DNA of 64,000 bases from Siphlonurus alternatus (lineage: Eukaryota > Arthropoda > Insecta > Ephemeroptera > Siphlonuridae): assembly GCA_949825025.1 (NCBI GenBank), contig OX463781.1, positions 48,000,317 to 48,064,316 on the forward strand, in the 5' to 3' direction. The translations under genes and the position numbers were made by a program. Numbering within the stretch: the first letter of the stretch is position 1; every line of letters starts with the position of its first letter. The notes below the pieces were generated by a model. That model searched no databases. It saw nothing but the letters and a program-made list of their open reading frames with translations, and had not been told where the DNA came from. Positions 1 to 12,076 of this stretch are shown one piece after another.

Positions 1-393
1 AAACAAAAAGCATTATGCTTAATAAAATCTTTAATTAATAACAAGTAACTCACAATGTACTGTGGAGTAGATGGGGGGTTAATGAAGGTTAATTTAATAT
101 TAAAATAATACAAAACGATTGATTTTGCTTACTATTTTTCCTTAAAATAAAATTTTATTGTGTATTTCCTTTTCTTTTACAATAAGGCTTAAAAAGAGAA
201 ATTGACATTTTATTTGCTCTTCAGTTTTAATTTAGTTTGCATCTTGCAATTTTTTTAACTTGGAACACAAAAATTGTGCATGATTATCAAGCATAGATCG
301 AAGTTCCCTGCTTTGAGATAGGACAACGTCCAGTAATTATAACAATGGTCTTGAGGTGGGACAACGCCCAGTAATTATAACAATGGTCCTCAG
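1..393 (+). other. Intron of IARS1 upstream of the first visible exon
   Basis: AT-rich sequence with no coding signal, ending in the splice acceptor CAG at 391-393. The last 76 bp before the acceptor are a tandem duplication of a 38-bp unit (315-352 and 353-390), so the acceptor region exists twice. The upstream copy ends in GAGGTG instead of CAGGTT. The first base of the following exon completes a Trp codon, so this intron interrupts the gene in phase 2. Confidence 0.75.
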
Positions 394-694
394 GTTCTAC
401 ACCCTCCTGGTGATCTCCACGGCCCTCTTCAACAAGCCTCCCTTCAAGAACCTGATTGCCAATGGTCTTGTGCTGGCCTCTGATGGTCAGAAAATGTCCA
501 AGAGCAAGAAGAACTACCCTGATCCCCTCGAGGTATCTGTACAAATAATCTACCTGTCAGATTTTCAGTTACCTTCAACATTTCATTATTATTTATTTAT
601 TTTATTAAACACAAATAGTGTACAGATTCAACTAGACATAAATATAGTTAAAATTAAAATATAGATACCATAGAAAAAGGTCAGAATACACACA

Positions 695-730
<36 letters not shown>

Positions 731-3700
731 CAGCTGGAAAATAATAAATGAAAAACAAAACACAATTCAGTACTTGACAAATGCAAATGCAACTAAAAAG
801 ATACATATACTATAGTTATCTTATTATATTTTAGGAGACAACTTCTTCCTTGGCATATTCATTGATAGATTGGTTTCTAGCAACACAAAAATTCAAATGA
901 CATTGATTGCAAGTAATTTTCATTATTTTAAAATTGAATTTATTGACATTGAAGCTTTAAAAAAGTGAGATTATATCTTAGGTCATTTGTAATAATTTCT
1001 GTCACAAAAATGTTGCAAACTAAATTTCAAATTCATTTCCATTTCTCCTAATCAGTGTGTCATGCAATATTTTTTTTTTTTTTTCATATGTTACAAAATT
1101 TAAAAGATAATACAGTATGTATTAGGAAAATCCACATACAAATAATAATTACCCATGTTATTAAAGAAGGATAAATTAAAATCATGTTAAAATTTTGTGA
1201 AATATTATAAATGTTTTTAAACCAGACGACTGAATGATCGTGTCTGCTAGGTGGTGAACAAGTACGGTGCTGACGCCCTTCGCCTCTACCTCATCAACTC
1301 TCCGGTGGTGCGAGCGGAGAACCTGAGGTTCAAGGAGGAGGGTGTCCGGGACATCCTCAAGGACGTCTTCCTGCCGTGGTACAACGCCTACCGCTTCTTC
1401 GTGCAGAATGTCGAGAGACTGCAGGTGGTGAGTGTGCCCAGAATTTTACTGCCAAGCCTGGCAAATTAATGTTTAACAAATTACTGCAATTGTGGTGATA
1501 AGAGACTTGAGATCATGAATTTTAACAATTCTTAAAATCATTGTCTCCTTTAGTAAATTCTGTAACATTATTTTGTTGCAGGTTATTAATGCATTGTTGT
1601 TGTTTTATTTTGATATTTACCATAAAGTAATTTTATGCATTTTTTTTAAGACGATTAGAAGCATTTTATTATCACACCATTGTTAAAACCTGTTTCTACT
1701 GTGTAATAAATAAAAAATAAATAAAGATGTTATGAATTATGTATGCCTTATTTCACACAAAGCATACTTATTGTTTGTTCTCAGGACGGCTCGAGGTTCG
1801 AGTGCCGGGAGGGGGCTGGTCTGGTGGCCTCCACCAACATCATGGACCGTTGGGTGCTGTCGTTCACGCAGTCGCTGCTGCGGTTCGTGCGGCAGGAGAT
1901 GGCCGCGTACCGTCTGTACACCGTGGTGCCGAGACTGGTGCAGTTCATAGAGAACCTCACCAACTGGTACGTCCGCATGAACCGCAGGAGACTGAAGGTG
2001 AGTGAAACAGATTGCGAGAATGAGCTTGGAGGAGGTTATTAGAAAATGTGTAGCTAATTGATATATCATTCTGAATGTTAAAATGAAAAAATTACAATAA
2101 AAAAAAGAAAAATATTTTAATTTAATTTATTTTTATTTATTTGTTTTCTTAATGTTAGAGATAATTTATTGGGAATCTTAGGATTCTTGATCATAAGTTA
2201 TAAATTTTTTTAAGTACAGTAGATTCATTTTCATATACATTTTTATTTAGTGATTTCATTTATTCGGTACAGTACTTTACACAATATCAGGTATAGTATG
2301 TTGCAATAGAGATGTTCATATCATATTATTGACTTCAAACAGCTATGATTCATGATTTTTTACCAAACAGCCTTATAAATGTAACTAATCATAATTCCTT
2401 TAAAAATATGCTAAAAAATATTTTAATAAATAAGGAATATTATTCAGTGAAATCATTTCTTAGCAATAAATTACCAGAAAGTATTGTTCCGATGTTGAAT
2501 TGATTTTAATAGTTTTGTGGACAATTACAAATTATGTATGTATCTCGATAGGTATATGTTCTTGTGTTTCGTTTATTAGTTATAACATAGGAGAGTATAA
2601 TATATATTTTGACTTGATCAATGTTTGTCTATGTACAACCAAATATTACTATAAAATAAATAAAAATAAAATATCATATAATTATAAGGACTCAAGCATG
2701 TAGCCTATTCATATTATTTTTTAATGTTTGTTAAGTGCATTTTGTTTATTCCCACTAGAGACTCAAGAGCCACTCTAGAGATAGACTGCAGTATGTATAT
2801 AGACTAAACCTTATCGCTAGATAAAAATAAACATCTCATTTCTATCTTGACGTCTAACAATTCGTGACGCAGGGAGAGGGAGGAGAGGAGGACTGCCGCC
2901 AAGCGCTGGGCACTCTGTTCAGCGTCCTCTACTCAATGACGAGCATCATGGCGCCCTTCACGCCCTTCCTCTCGGAGCTCATGTACCAGAACCTGCGCCA
3001 CCTGCTGAGCTCTGCTGCGCCTGAGTGCGTGCACTACGTGATGCTGCCCGAGCCCCAGCCATCCCTGATTGACCAGCACATCGAGCAAGCCGTGGCCAGC
3101 ATGCAGACCGTCATAGAGCTGGGACGAGTCATCAGGGACAAGCACTCCCAGCCAATGAAGGTGAGTTTAACTACAAAACTATGGACTTCGAATGGAGTAT
3201 TGTCCTCAATTTTTTTTTTATTGCAGAAATGAATAAAGCGTGCAAAGTTGTGCTACCCTGATTTTTTTCAGATTTTTTAGAGTCCGGGAAGTATTTTTAA
3301 AAAATTATTGAAAGTCCTTTTTGTGACGTCACGCGGCGTCTCGCGACATCACAAAAATAACTTTCAATAATTTTTTAAAAATAGTTCCCTGGCTCTAAAA
3401 AATCTGAAAAAAATCAGGGTAGCACAACTTTGCACGCTCTATTCATTTCTGCAATAAAAAAAATTGAGGACAATACTCCATTGAAAACATTGGGAATGGT
3501 AGTAAGAAATTTATTTTATTGTATGTTTTAGTTAAATGGTCATACAAGAAAGATAATTAATAAGCTTGCTACCATTATACTTCAAAACACTTGAAATATT
3601 TTTCATCACCTCAACCTGAATTTTTTAATATTAAAATTAAGCACAAAAATACAATTTACAAATTAAATATTAAATTAAGGAAAAAATTAACCATTTTGGT

Positions 3701-6700
3701 TGTAATATATTTAAAATAAATTAAATATTATGAAATAATGTCTTGTAACTTCTTTTTTAATTTAATCATCTGTTGTTTTATTAAAATATGTTATTTATTA
3801 TATTACATTCCTGTGTCTCAGGAATGCTTAACCCAGCCCCTCTTTGTCCACAGTACCCCCTACCAGAGGTGGTGGTGATCAGCAAGAACGCAGCTCTGCT
3901 GGACGACGTCCGGTCGCTGGAGCGCTATGTTCTGGAGGAGCTCAACGTTCGAGCCCTCACCGTCACGGCAGACAAGGAGGCCTACGGAGTGACCATGAGG
4001 GCCGAGCCCGAGCACCGTACCCTCGGGGCCAGACTCAAGGGAGAGTTCAAGGCTGTCACTCAGGCCATCAAGGTGGGAAATGTTCAATGTTATTCAAGTT
4101 TGAGACTTGATTCGTCAGCATCGTATTTTCCTATTTCGCAATAGTATTTTTTCAAAGCATCTGTGTTTGAATTATATACATGTGGTATTTCAAAGCCAAA
4201 AAGTTACAAAAACATGGTTATGTTGTCATTTATTTTTTGTCTAAGCAGAAGACTTTGAATGTAAACTGCAACTTGTTTCACAAACTACTTACTGTAAAAT
4301 CAAATGATGTAAAATTACTCTGGAAGCAGCTTTTTCATTATTTCCAATAATTATTTCTAATGTAAAAATTATCTCTAAAAGTTTAATAATTTCACAGAAT
4401 AGTTCCACTTCCAGCTATTTCCAGTTTGTAGTAATCCTATTTTTGTTAAACTTCATACTTCTCTACCATCATACTGTTCATTTTAAAAAATGTTAATTTT
4501 AAAACATGAATGTCCCACTTTATATTTCGTCTCGTCTGAGACTGTATAACGAGGAGTTCTGACTGGCAGGAGCTGCCCGACTCCGAGATCCAGCGACTGT
4601 TGGACGAGGGGGGACTGGAGGTTCTGGGACACAAGCTGGACACCACGGACGTCCGGGTCATGTACTCCTTCAGCCAGGCGGGCGCAGACCAGAGGAAGTT
4701 CGAGGCTCACTCTCTGGGAGAGGTTTGTCTTTGTGGGATGTTACTGAATAAAATATACTGTACTGTAATTTTGTCTTAGAATTTTAAATAAGTGTCAATA
4801 GTTTTCTAAATTTATTTTTTGAGATAACTTAAATGTCACACATTTATGATAAATAGAAATGAAAATTATCTCAATTTCAAGTACTGTAGTTTTAAAACTT
4901 GAGAGCAATCAGTTTTATTTTAATCAACAACAAAACAGTAGTAAATTTTGAAATTGTTTTACACAGTATTTAAGTGAAGGAATGTAACTCAATTTTATTT
5001 TTACTATTGGATTATTTAAAAATATTACTTTATTAAATTTTAATTAAATTAAATTTTTATTATTGTTTTTTTACTGAAATGGATGTAATACCACATACTC
5101 CAATGTGTTATGTTGCTACTTATGCCTTATATTACATACTTCCCCCTCAATTTTATGTCTACTTGGATGTATAGAAACTAAATGTTGGTTCCACTCTGTT
5201 TCCTCAGATCATGGTGTTGCTGGACATGCAGCCGGACCAGGCCATGATTGAGGAGGGAGTGGCTCGGGAGGTGATCAACAGAATGCAGAAGCTCCGAAAG
5301 AAGGCCGGACTGGTGCCCACTGACCAGGTCACCGTTTACTTCGGTGTGACCCCCCAGAGCAGCGACCTGTACCGGGTCACCGCCGCCTCCCTGCCGTTCA
5401 TTGAGAGTGCCATCAAGATGCCGGTGAAGCCCCGAGACCAGCTGGCAGGACAGAAGGTCATCATGGACGAGAACCAACAGGTACGAGCCTTGCCCGACTG
5501 CAAATTTTCACCACTCCCAGTTAGCAAGGAATTAAAGTGGAAAAAGTAAAAGAAGCAGAAATTAAAATCTTCTTTCAATTTTTTTTTACTTCGTCATCTG
5601 GCTATGTTGTTATTGATTTTTGTTTATTTTATGCTGTGTACATACTCTACAGGTAGTTTGTCTAACATAATATCTGCATAATTTAATAAATAATGTATAA
5701 AAAAATCTAACTTTCTTGAATTCTTCACACAAAAATCAGACGACTTAATATTCTTGAATTATAATGATATGTATTAACCCTGTAATTTACATGGTTGTAT
5801 TTTTTGCTCAGCTGATGGGAGCCCAGCTGTACCTGGCAGTCGTTGGTGACATTCAACGCTCAGCAGCCACCACCAATGGGGAGGTCGCTGGCACTGACCG
5901 GCCTTCTGCATGTCGGTAAGTTGGGGACACCTGTTTTCGGGTTTTCGTCCAAAGAGGGAAAATTGTGAAAACTGTTTCCCTGACACGTCGTCCTGCAGGT
6001 TTGTGAACGTTCAGCTGTGTGGCAGTCTGCAGCAGCAGTGCCTGGGTGGAGAAGGGCCGGCCACAATCCTGCTGGAGAACCCCCAGGGCAAAAACTTCAT
6101 CCACTTCGAGGGGCTTGTTGAGGAGGTATGTTTCACAGGGACGGTCAGATAGTATTATCGAAGTGTTGTTCTGTTTTATTTATTTTTTATTTTTTTTTCC
6201 TTTTTTAAATGATTTTGTCGAATTTTAATGAAAATTTTGAACCTAGAACTTAAAATTTATTTTAGTTTAAATTGTCTTGTCCTGCAAATCGTTATTGCCA
6301 TTCTCTTGATCAGATTTTGAGTGGAATACACAATGAAATTATGTAATACAGTATATTGGTAACCTTTTTTTTGTTTTTTACTTCAATACTACAATATTTT
6401 CTATCTTTTTGGTTTATTTTTAGTGTTTTACAGTTCATGATTATCCCATGCTCTAAAATGCTTCATTGACTAATTTATTGACTTTGTAAGGACTTAGTAT
6501 GAACACTCGTTGCATTCTGACTTATTCCAATCTTTGCTTACATCATCAATGTTCCGTCAGATTGACCGCATCTACCGGCTCAACGGGCGCAAAGTGCAGC
6601 TCTTCATCTCGGGCGGGGACAGTCAGCTGAGTCCGCGCGACATGGGCGACCTCAACACCAAGACGGTGTATGTGTTCCCTCGACGGGGAGAGCTGCTGCC

Positions 6701-7477
6701 TCAGACCCACGCTCCCAGCCTGCCCAGCTGCAGGTGATTTACTATAATGTGTTTATTAAGTACTTCCATTACCAAGAATACCTTGTTTAATTGTGAAATT
6801 CTGTAGGTAAAGCCCAAGACATAGCGATAATAAATCCTTGTTTGTCAGCTTAAATAATACATGCTGAATGTATACTCTCCAATCACACTACAATGACTCA
6901 CCCAATAGAAGCTCAACAGTCTTTACCTGTCTTTATTCAATATATATTTATACTTTTTGGTTTTAAATTAAATCATACAAAAACTATCAATGAATATACC
7001 ATTTATTGAGAACCTTATAGCGTCTAATTTGCTGAATTTATATGCTACTTCTATAATATGCTTATATATCCTAAAAGCTTGGTATATCACCCTATTTTAC
7101 AAGCTCTACCTTTAAAATTGATTTTTTTTTTTTTTTTTGTATTCTTTTTCTATAAACAACTCAGTTTGTTTTGTAATTTAAAAAAAAAAAAAGCTTAAGT
7201 TAATGAATTGACTTCTAGAATACACACACTTTGCATCTCTAACGTCGTCTCAAATTCCCCCAGGTTTGTTGACGTCTCGTACGACGGCCTGCTGGGCACC
7301 GTGCAGCTGGAGAACCCCCGAGGCCAGCCAATCCCGCGCGAGCGCATCACGGAGCGAGTGGCAGCCATGTTTGGGCTGGACCCCCAGCGCTGCTCCCTCA
7401 AACTTTCCTCCGGCAAGCCCAGCCCAGACGACCTGCTAACCCTGAGCGGACAAACTCTCAACGTGCACAAAAACTAG
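394..7477 (+). CDS. IARS1: Cytosolic isoleucine--tRNA ligase, C-terminal part (5' end outside window)
   Basis: Class I aminoacyl-tRNA synthetase that charges tRNA-Ile in the cytosol. Eleven exons chain in phase: 394-532, 1251-1427, 1785-1997, 2873-3160, 3854-4072, 4570-4722, 5208-5480, 5812-5915, 5999-6125, 6561-6733, 7264-7477. Together they give 692 residues and a TAG stop. The first exon carries the ATP-binding KMSKS signature (491-505) followed by KKNYPDP. Exons 2-4 encode the anticodon-binding helical domain ([32 protein letters not shown]). Exons 5-7 encode the eukaryote-specific extension. The last exons encode two related C-terminal UNE-I-like repeats starting RFVNV and RFVDV. The HIGH motif and editing domain must lie to the left. 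The donor of exon 2 is ambiguous by one codon (1424 or 1427). Close match to animal cytosolic enzymes. The mitochondrial enzyme is unlikely because it lacks this C-terminal extension. Confidence 0.96.
3191..3482. mobile_element. Hairpin MITE, family A, in an IARS1 intron
   Basis: Near-perfect inverted repeat of 292 bp. The outer arms read AATGGAGTATTGTCCTCAA and its complement; inside them is ATTGCAGAAATGAATA/TATTCATTTCTGCAAT. A short GC-rich loop contains TGACGTCA. The inner arm motif recurs near 13.6, 13.8, 18.97, 20.1, 23.07 and 25.79 kb, defining a dispersed family. No coding capacity. Confidence 0.8.
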
Positions 7478-7482
7478 AGTGC

Positions 7483-7488
7483 AATAAA
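7483..7488 (+). terminator. IARS1: Polyadenylation signal of IARS1
   Basis: AATAAA begins six bases after the IARS1 stop codon. This implies an unusually short 3' UTR unless a more distal signal is used. Confidence 0.55.
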
Positions 7489-7749
7489 CCTGTTATTTAA
7501 TTCTGAACCTCTCGTGTTTTATTTGTAATTTTATATACTGCTTCACTTAATTTTAATATTTGAGAAGAACAACGTCATAACGCTATACTTAAATTTTATC
7601 AATTGTGAACACTACAACTTCTCTAATGGTAACTTCCAAATTACTTTTAACGGACCTACCCTAAAAAAAATGCTTCCTCTGTGTATCAAATCAATCTAAG
7701 TGAAAATTAATAGAAAACAAAAATATTAGTCCTGTGCAACTTTAAGTCT

Positions 7750-7898
7750 TAAGCCAATATTACACGATACAATTTTTCTAAGTATTTTATACAATTTTTC
7801 CTTACAAGAAAACTTCAACTCCATTTGTTTGTATGGAGGCGAAATTTTCTTGTAAGCCAAAATTGTAAGCAAAATTGTATCGTGTAATACCGGCTTTA
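7750..7898. mobile_element. Short hairpin MITE
   Basis: Imperfect palindrome of about 149 bp. Its left arm TAAGCC..TATTACACGATAC pairs with GTATCGTGTAATA..GGCTTTA on the right, with further pairing around TACAATTTT and TTACAAGAAAA. No coding content. Superfamily not determined. Confidence 0.7.
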
Positions 7899-8109
7899 GG
7901 CTGAAGATGAATTTGTTATAATTTCTATATTTTTAAAAGGCACAAATTTGTGATAGAAACCATGCAACTTTAAGTTTTGAGTATTTTAATTTACAAAACA
8001 TTTGCATAAGCATAAATTTAATGAATCTGTTAAACACTAACGCAATGTGTAAATTTGGGAATGAAATAAAAAAAAATGTTATTTAACTCTGATTGTATTT
8101 TTAGTTTAC

Positions 8110-8465
8110 TTAAGGGTAAGGTAACGCCACCAATGTTAAAAAAAAATCCCTCTCACAAAAATTCTGAAAAAAATTTAAAATGTTCTCCTCTACACCCCCT
8201 ATCAGTAGCTAAAATATCAGGTATACAAATACGATCTAGTTTTTGAGTTATGAATTTTTAAAGTTGACCAATTTAACATGGGAGTTTCATTTCTCCATGT
8301 TAAAGTAGTCAACTTTAAAAATTTATAACTCAAAAACTAGATCGTATTTGTATACCTGATATTTTAGGTACTGATAGGGGGTATAGAGGAGAACATTTTA
8401 AATTTTTTTCAGAATTTTTGTGAGAGGGATTTTTTTTAACATTGGTGGCGTTACCTTACCCTTAA
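8110..8465. mobile_element. Near-perfect 356-bp palindromic element
   Basis: The two arms, each about 165 bp, are complementary almost base for base. Ends are TTAAGGGTAAGGTAACGCCA and its complement. The small loop is around the CATGGGAG..CTCCATG stretch near 8290. The arms include a phrase meaning 'tagtttttgagttat' that is also seen, diverged, near 59.68-59.80 kb. Typical of a young non-autonomous foldback/MITE element. No ORF. Confidence 0.85.
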
Positions 8466-8646
8466 CAATTTTTTTACACACAACACATTAAAATCTATTT
8501 AAGAAGTATTTACAATAATATTTTCAAGGAGATTGTAAATCCAATAACTTGAACAGCTAGATACGTCCAACAACAACAACAACAAGATAATTTAATCCTA
8601 CTTATTTATGTTTATATAATTAATATGAGCTTTGAGGCGCATGGCG

Positions 8647-8648
<2 letters not shown>

Positions 8649-8702
<54 letters not shown>
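8649..8702. repeat. TA microsatellite
   Basis: About 27 uninterrupted TA dinucleotides. Confidence 0.95.
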
Positions 8703-8705
<3 letters not shown>

Positions 8706-9932
8706 ATATGTATTTTATATTTATATTTATATTTTTAGCAATTATAAATAAACTTTTTGCTATAGCAGCAACTGCTGGCTACTGAGCATAAGCTCCACTT
8801 CTTGGTGTTTTTTGTGCTTTGTTTTTGGTTCAATAATAAGTTTGATATAATTAAAAATTTGATCAAAATATAAAACCTAAAACCATTCCCTTCGTACAGA
8901 GCAGCTGCAGAGCTAGTAAAAAAGCTCAACACTGACCAAGTTACCACTATCGCAACATCAAATTGAAATCTCATACACCAAGTTAAAGAGGAAAGGAAGA
9001 AAAGAGAAACACAATTCTATAACTGGTAGTAAAACTTTACATTTTATTTTAAGATAACTTAAACAAGTTTTTAAATACTTAAATAATTTTATTTATACAC
9101 TACATCACATTCAAATCAATTGATTAATTTTTTGCAATAAATTTTCAAGGAGAAAATGTTAATCTTATAACTCAAAGGGAACGTTTTTAATTTTTATCAA
9201 TTTATAAATAGTCAAATTTATTAATGCATACAATAAAAAGTCACCACCTACCCACCTCCTATAAGTTCCAGCTGAGCAGTTAACGTTTAAAAAGCGGGCC
9301 GAGCAAAATTGTGTCAATGATATCAAGAGCATCCAGAGCGTGCATTATAACAATAGAGCTAGCCCCTGGTGACTTTTGTGTTTGGTGTACTAATAAGTTT
9401 GAAATTATTTATAAAACAAACGGTCGCAAGATAACTCTTACTGACAAGGCTAAATATTGGCCTGGCCACACCCGAAAGGGTAAAATGGTGTCAAGGGTAT
9501 TAATTTTTTAAAAATGTATAATGTAACAGCTAAAGCCGTATTCCTCCGTTAAGCAGCTATTTAGGTCCAACAAAAACTAAATTACCACCATAGATCAAAG
9601 AAGTATGAGCAATCAATACAGTTTTTCCTATTCACAACTAGAAGGGAGGAAGAAAAAAATCAAGATAAAAATTTAAAAATTATGGTGGAAGGGGAGATGG
9701 GTAATTACATTAATTGAAGAAAAAAATTAAGACACACACACACATCAATATATATACTGTATATATTTTAATGAGTTTTGAATTCTATATCTATGGAAAA
9801 ATTAACATTGCTAGTTTTAAAAAAAGGAGTGCAGTCAAACAGCTGATAAAGACGACTGCTCTCTTTTTTTTATCTGACAGTACTCTGAGCTTGCTTTTCT
9901 GATGGGAACTTGCGGACTTGAAAGACATAGGC

Positions 9933-11891
9933 TCATTTGGTGGACACCCTGGTACGTTTGTTCCATGAGTAGTTGAGGCCGTACGACCTGGGCTTGGGGG
10001 TCTTGGTGTTCCGTTCCTGCACGTACCACTGCCAGCCGTTCTTCTCGCAGAACTCGATGGCTTCCTCCTTGTCGCGGAACTGGAGTTTCATGTTGGACAG
10101 CGGGTCGCCTCTGCAAGAACACCACATCATCAGTTTTTGTGATGGTAGCTCTAGATTGGCTGCAGGAACGTTCATGGACAAGGTTGGTCAAACACAAATT
10201 TAAGCTGTCAGCAAATATTGTGCCAAGAACAAGCCTTGTCAAGATTTTAGGTTCAAATAAAATTGTGATTTTAGATAAAGACAGTGAATAAGAATTAAAA
10301 AATGGATAACACCCAATTTAATTTTTTTTTTTTTTTTTTTTTTTTTTATCAAGGTTGTACATCAATAATAATTAAGTGGATAAACACTTCATGTGAATGG
10401 GATGTTCATTTTTAGCCACCAATTTGGCAGGATTTTTAGGCATTTTGTAAAAAAAAATATGTATTTTATGTTTCTACTCAACAAAATTATGTGTATTATA
10501 CATTCAGTAGTTATAAAGAATATTAAGAACTACAATTAAACAAAGTTCAGTTAAGTTCTTAATTAATTAACTACAGTAAATTAAACAGAGGATTTTTATT
10601 TTTTATTAAATAACCTTGTATCGTACTATAAAAATAATTGTGGGGAAAGATTGTATAAAAAAAATGTTGGTAAAACCACCATTAAAATCTTATAATATGG
10701 TAAGTATATAAGCTACATAGCTACCTTCCTATTGTCCAGTTGTGTATTCTTAATAAGCAAGTTTCAAACCCTGTAATCATTACCAGTATTGCTGATAAAT
10801 AATAATAAAAAAAAAAGCCTTCATATGGCTCACTTCCTCTCAAATGCTACACTAAAGGTACTCACGAAGAGGACCAGCCCATGAGGGGGTTTTCCCAGCG
10901 CTCTCGAGTCTCAAACTCCATCTGCCACGCCTGGATGTTGTCTGTGCCGGACTGCATCGAGTTCTTGGACGGAACGTAGATGCGCACCCTGCGGTTCTTG
11001 ATGTGCTCCTCCGGCACCCCACTGAACGACGAGATGTTGATCTGAAACGACAATTTTAGACGTGCAGGCAAATGACAGAGCAGATGTAATTCAAGTAAGA
11101 TCTAGATTTTAAATTTATACAAGGAATATCAACAACAATCACCAGTCTCTTATGCACAGAAATATTGTCCCTCGTCCAGAATAATGAGATATCTGCCTAG
11201 CTACCATGATCTCGTTGCAGTAATGAGCAATCTGCTATTTCAGGTGATCACTTATTTTATACAGATTTACAGCCCTTATAATTTTGGCTCACTTTAAAAA
11301 GCAGACAGCTCATTATTGCAAAAGAGATCATGGTAGGCAGATAGCTCATTATTCCGGACGAGGGACGGTATTTCCTTTTTAGACACGTTTGGTTTGATAT
11401 TTTATTAAATATTCTGCAGTTGACTCTCAAGACAGGGCATACTTACAGGCTGATCGATGGTAATGTAGTTCTCCAGCTGTTTTTGGTGAGACTGCTCTTC
11501 GGGTTTCATGAGTGCGTACTTGCTGTCCATTTGAGGGGCCTCTTTCACCTTCAAGGCATCATCTACGTTGTCGCTGCATCTTACTGCACACAGTGAGAGA
11601 GAAGCCCTGCAAAAATTAACCAACGTCACTACAAGCAGCCATAAACAGACAAGAATCAGAGGTTAGAGGACTCCCCTAGCCCTATTGCAGGCAGGCAGAC
11701 AGACCCTATGGTATGATATTCTGTAAGATTATGACCTTTTGGTAGCAATAATTACAGGGAAATTTTTACAGGGTACAAAAAGACACACACATGACAAATT
11801 GAGTTAAAAATTAAACAAACCTGTGAGCTGCAAGTGGTCCTAAACAAGATATTCTGTGGGAGATTTGCCTAGTTATCATATAGGCTGCCAT
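9933..11891 (-). CDS. NDUFS4: NADH dehydrogenase [ubiquinone] iron-sulfur protein 4, mitochondrial
   Basis: Accessory subunit of respiratory complex I in the mitochondrial matrix arm. Four exons on the minus strand chain in phase to 194 residues: 11821-11891, 11447-11606, 10866-11041, 9933-10110. The ATG at 11891 opens a presequence rich in Arg, Ser and Ala and poor in acidic residues ([16 protein letters not shown]...), as expected for mitochondrial import. The conserved core has [40 protein letters not shown] and DPLSNM. The protein ends in [10 protein letters not shown], which contains the RVS site reported as a protein kinase A target in mammals. Length is close to the human protein (175 residues). 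One intron contains a hairpin MITE. It is divergent from OSTF1 and convergent with IARS1. Confidence 0.96.
10111..10865 (-). other. NDUFS4: Third intron of NDUFS4
   Basis: AT-rich intron of 755 bp with a 27-bp T tract near 10321-10347 and nothing else recognised. Confidence 0.8.
11159..11374. mobile_element. Hairpin MITE in an NDUFS4 intron
   Basis: Inverted repeat of about 216 bp. Left arm GTCCCTCGTCCAGAATAATG pairs with CATTATTCCGGACGAGGGAC on the right, and pairing continues through ATCTGCCTA..ACCATGATCTC. Fragments of the same sequence (GGAATAATGAGCTGTCT) occur near 14.79 kb. No coding content. Confidence 0.8.
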
Positions 11892-12076
11892 CTTTTTTTC
11901 TGTCCGGTTGGTTCGGGAGGTGCTGCCACCTACTCTACTACTCACCACATCGAACTAATCGTGGGATCGTGGGTGTGCCGCCCCGTTGTCATCTTTCAAA
12001 ACAGACCATAATAATATTTAATTTACGGCCTTGTATTTTACTTAATTGTGACATTGACACCAAATATTTTATTATC
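11892..12076. promoter_or_regulatory. Bidirectional promoter between NDUFS4 and OSTF1
   Basis: Only 185 bp separate the two start codons, which point away from each other, so both transcripts must start in this interval. It is more GC- and CpG-rich than its surroundings. No TATA box stands out. The shared-promoter role is inferred from the geometry. Confidence 0.65.

Larger units (their letters stand above)
7489..9932. other. Intergenic region between the convergent 3' ends of IARS1 and NDUFS4
   Basis: About 2.4 kb of AT-rich DNA without a recognisable gene. It holds two hairpin elements (7750-7898, 8110-8465), a TA microsatellite, and two loosely similar stretches (about 8550-9000 and 9250-9700) that share phrases such as CAGCTAxxTAxGTCCAAC and AATAAGTTTGA. 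These may be old copies of one unknown repeat. Short open frames here (for example 9311-9511) have no recognisable product. Confidence 0.6.
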
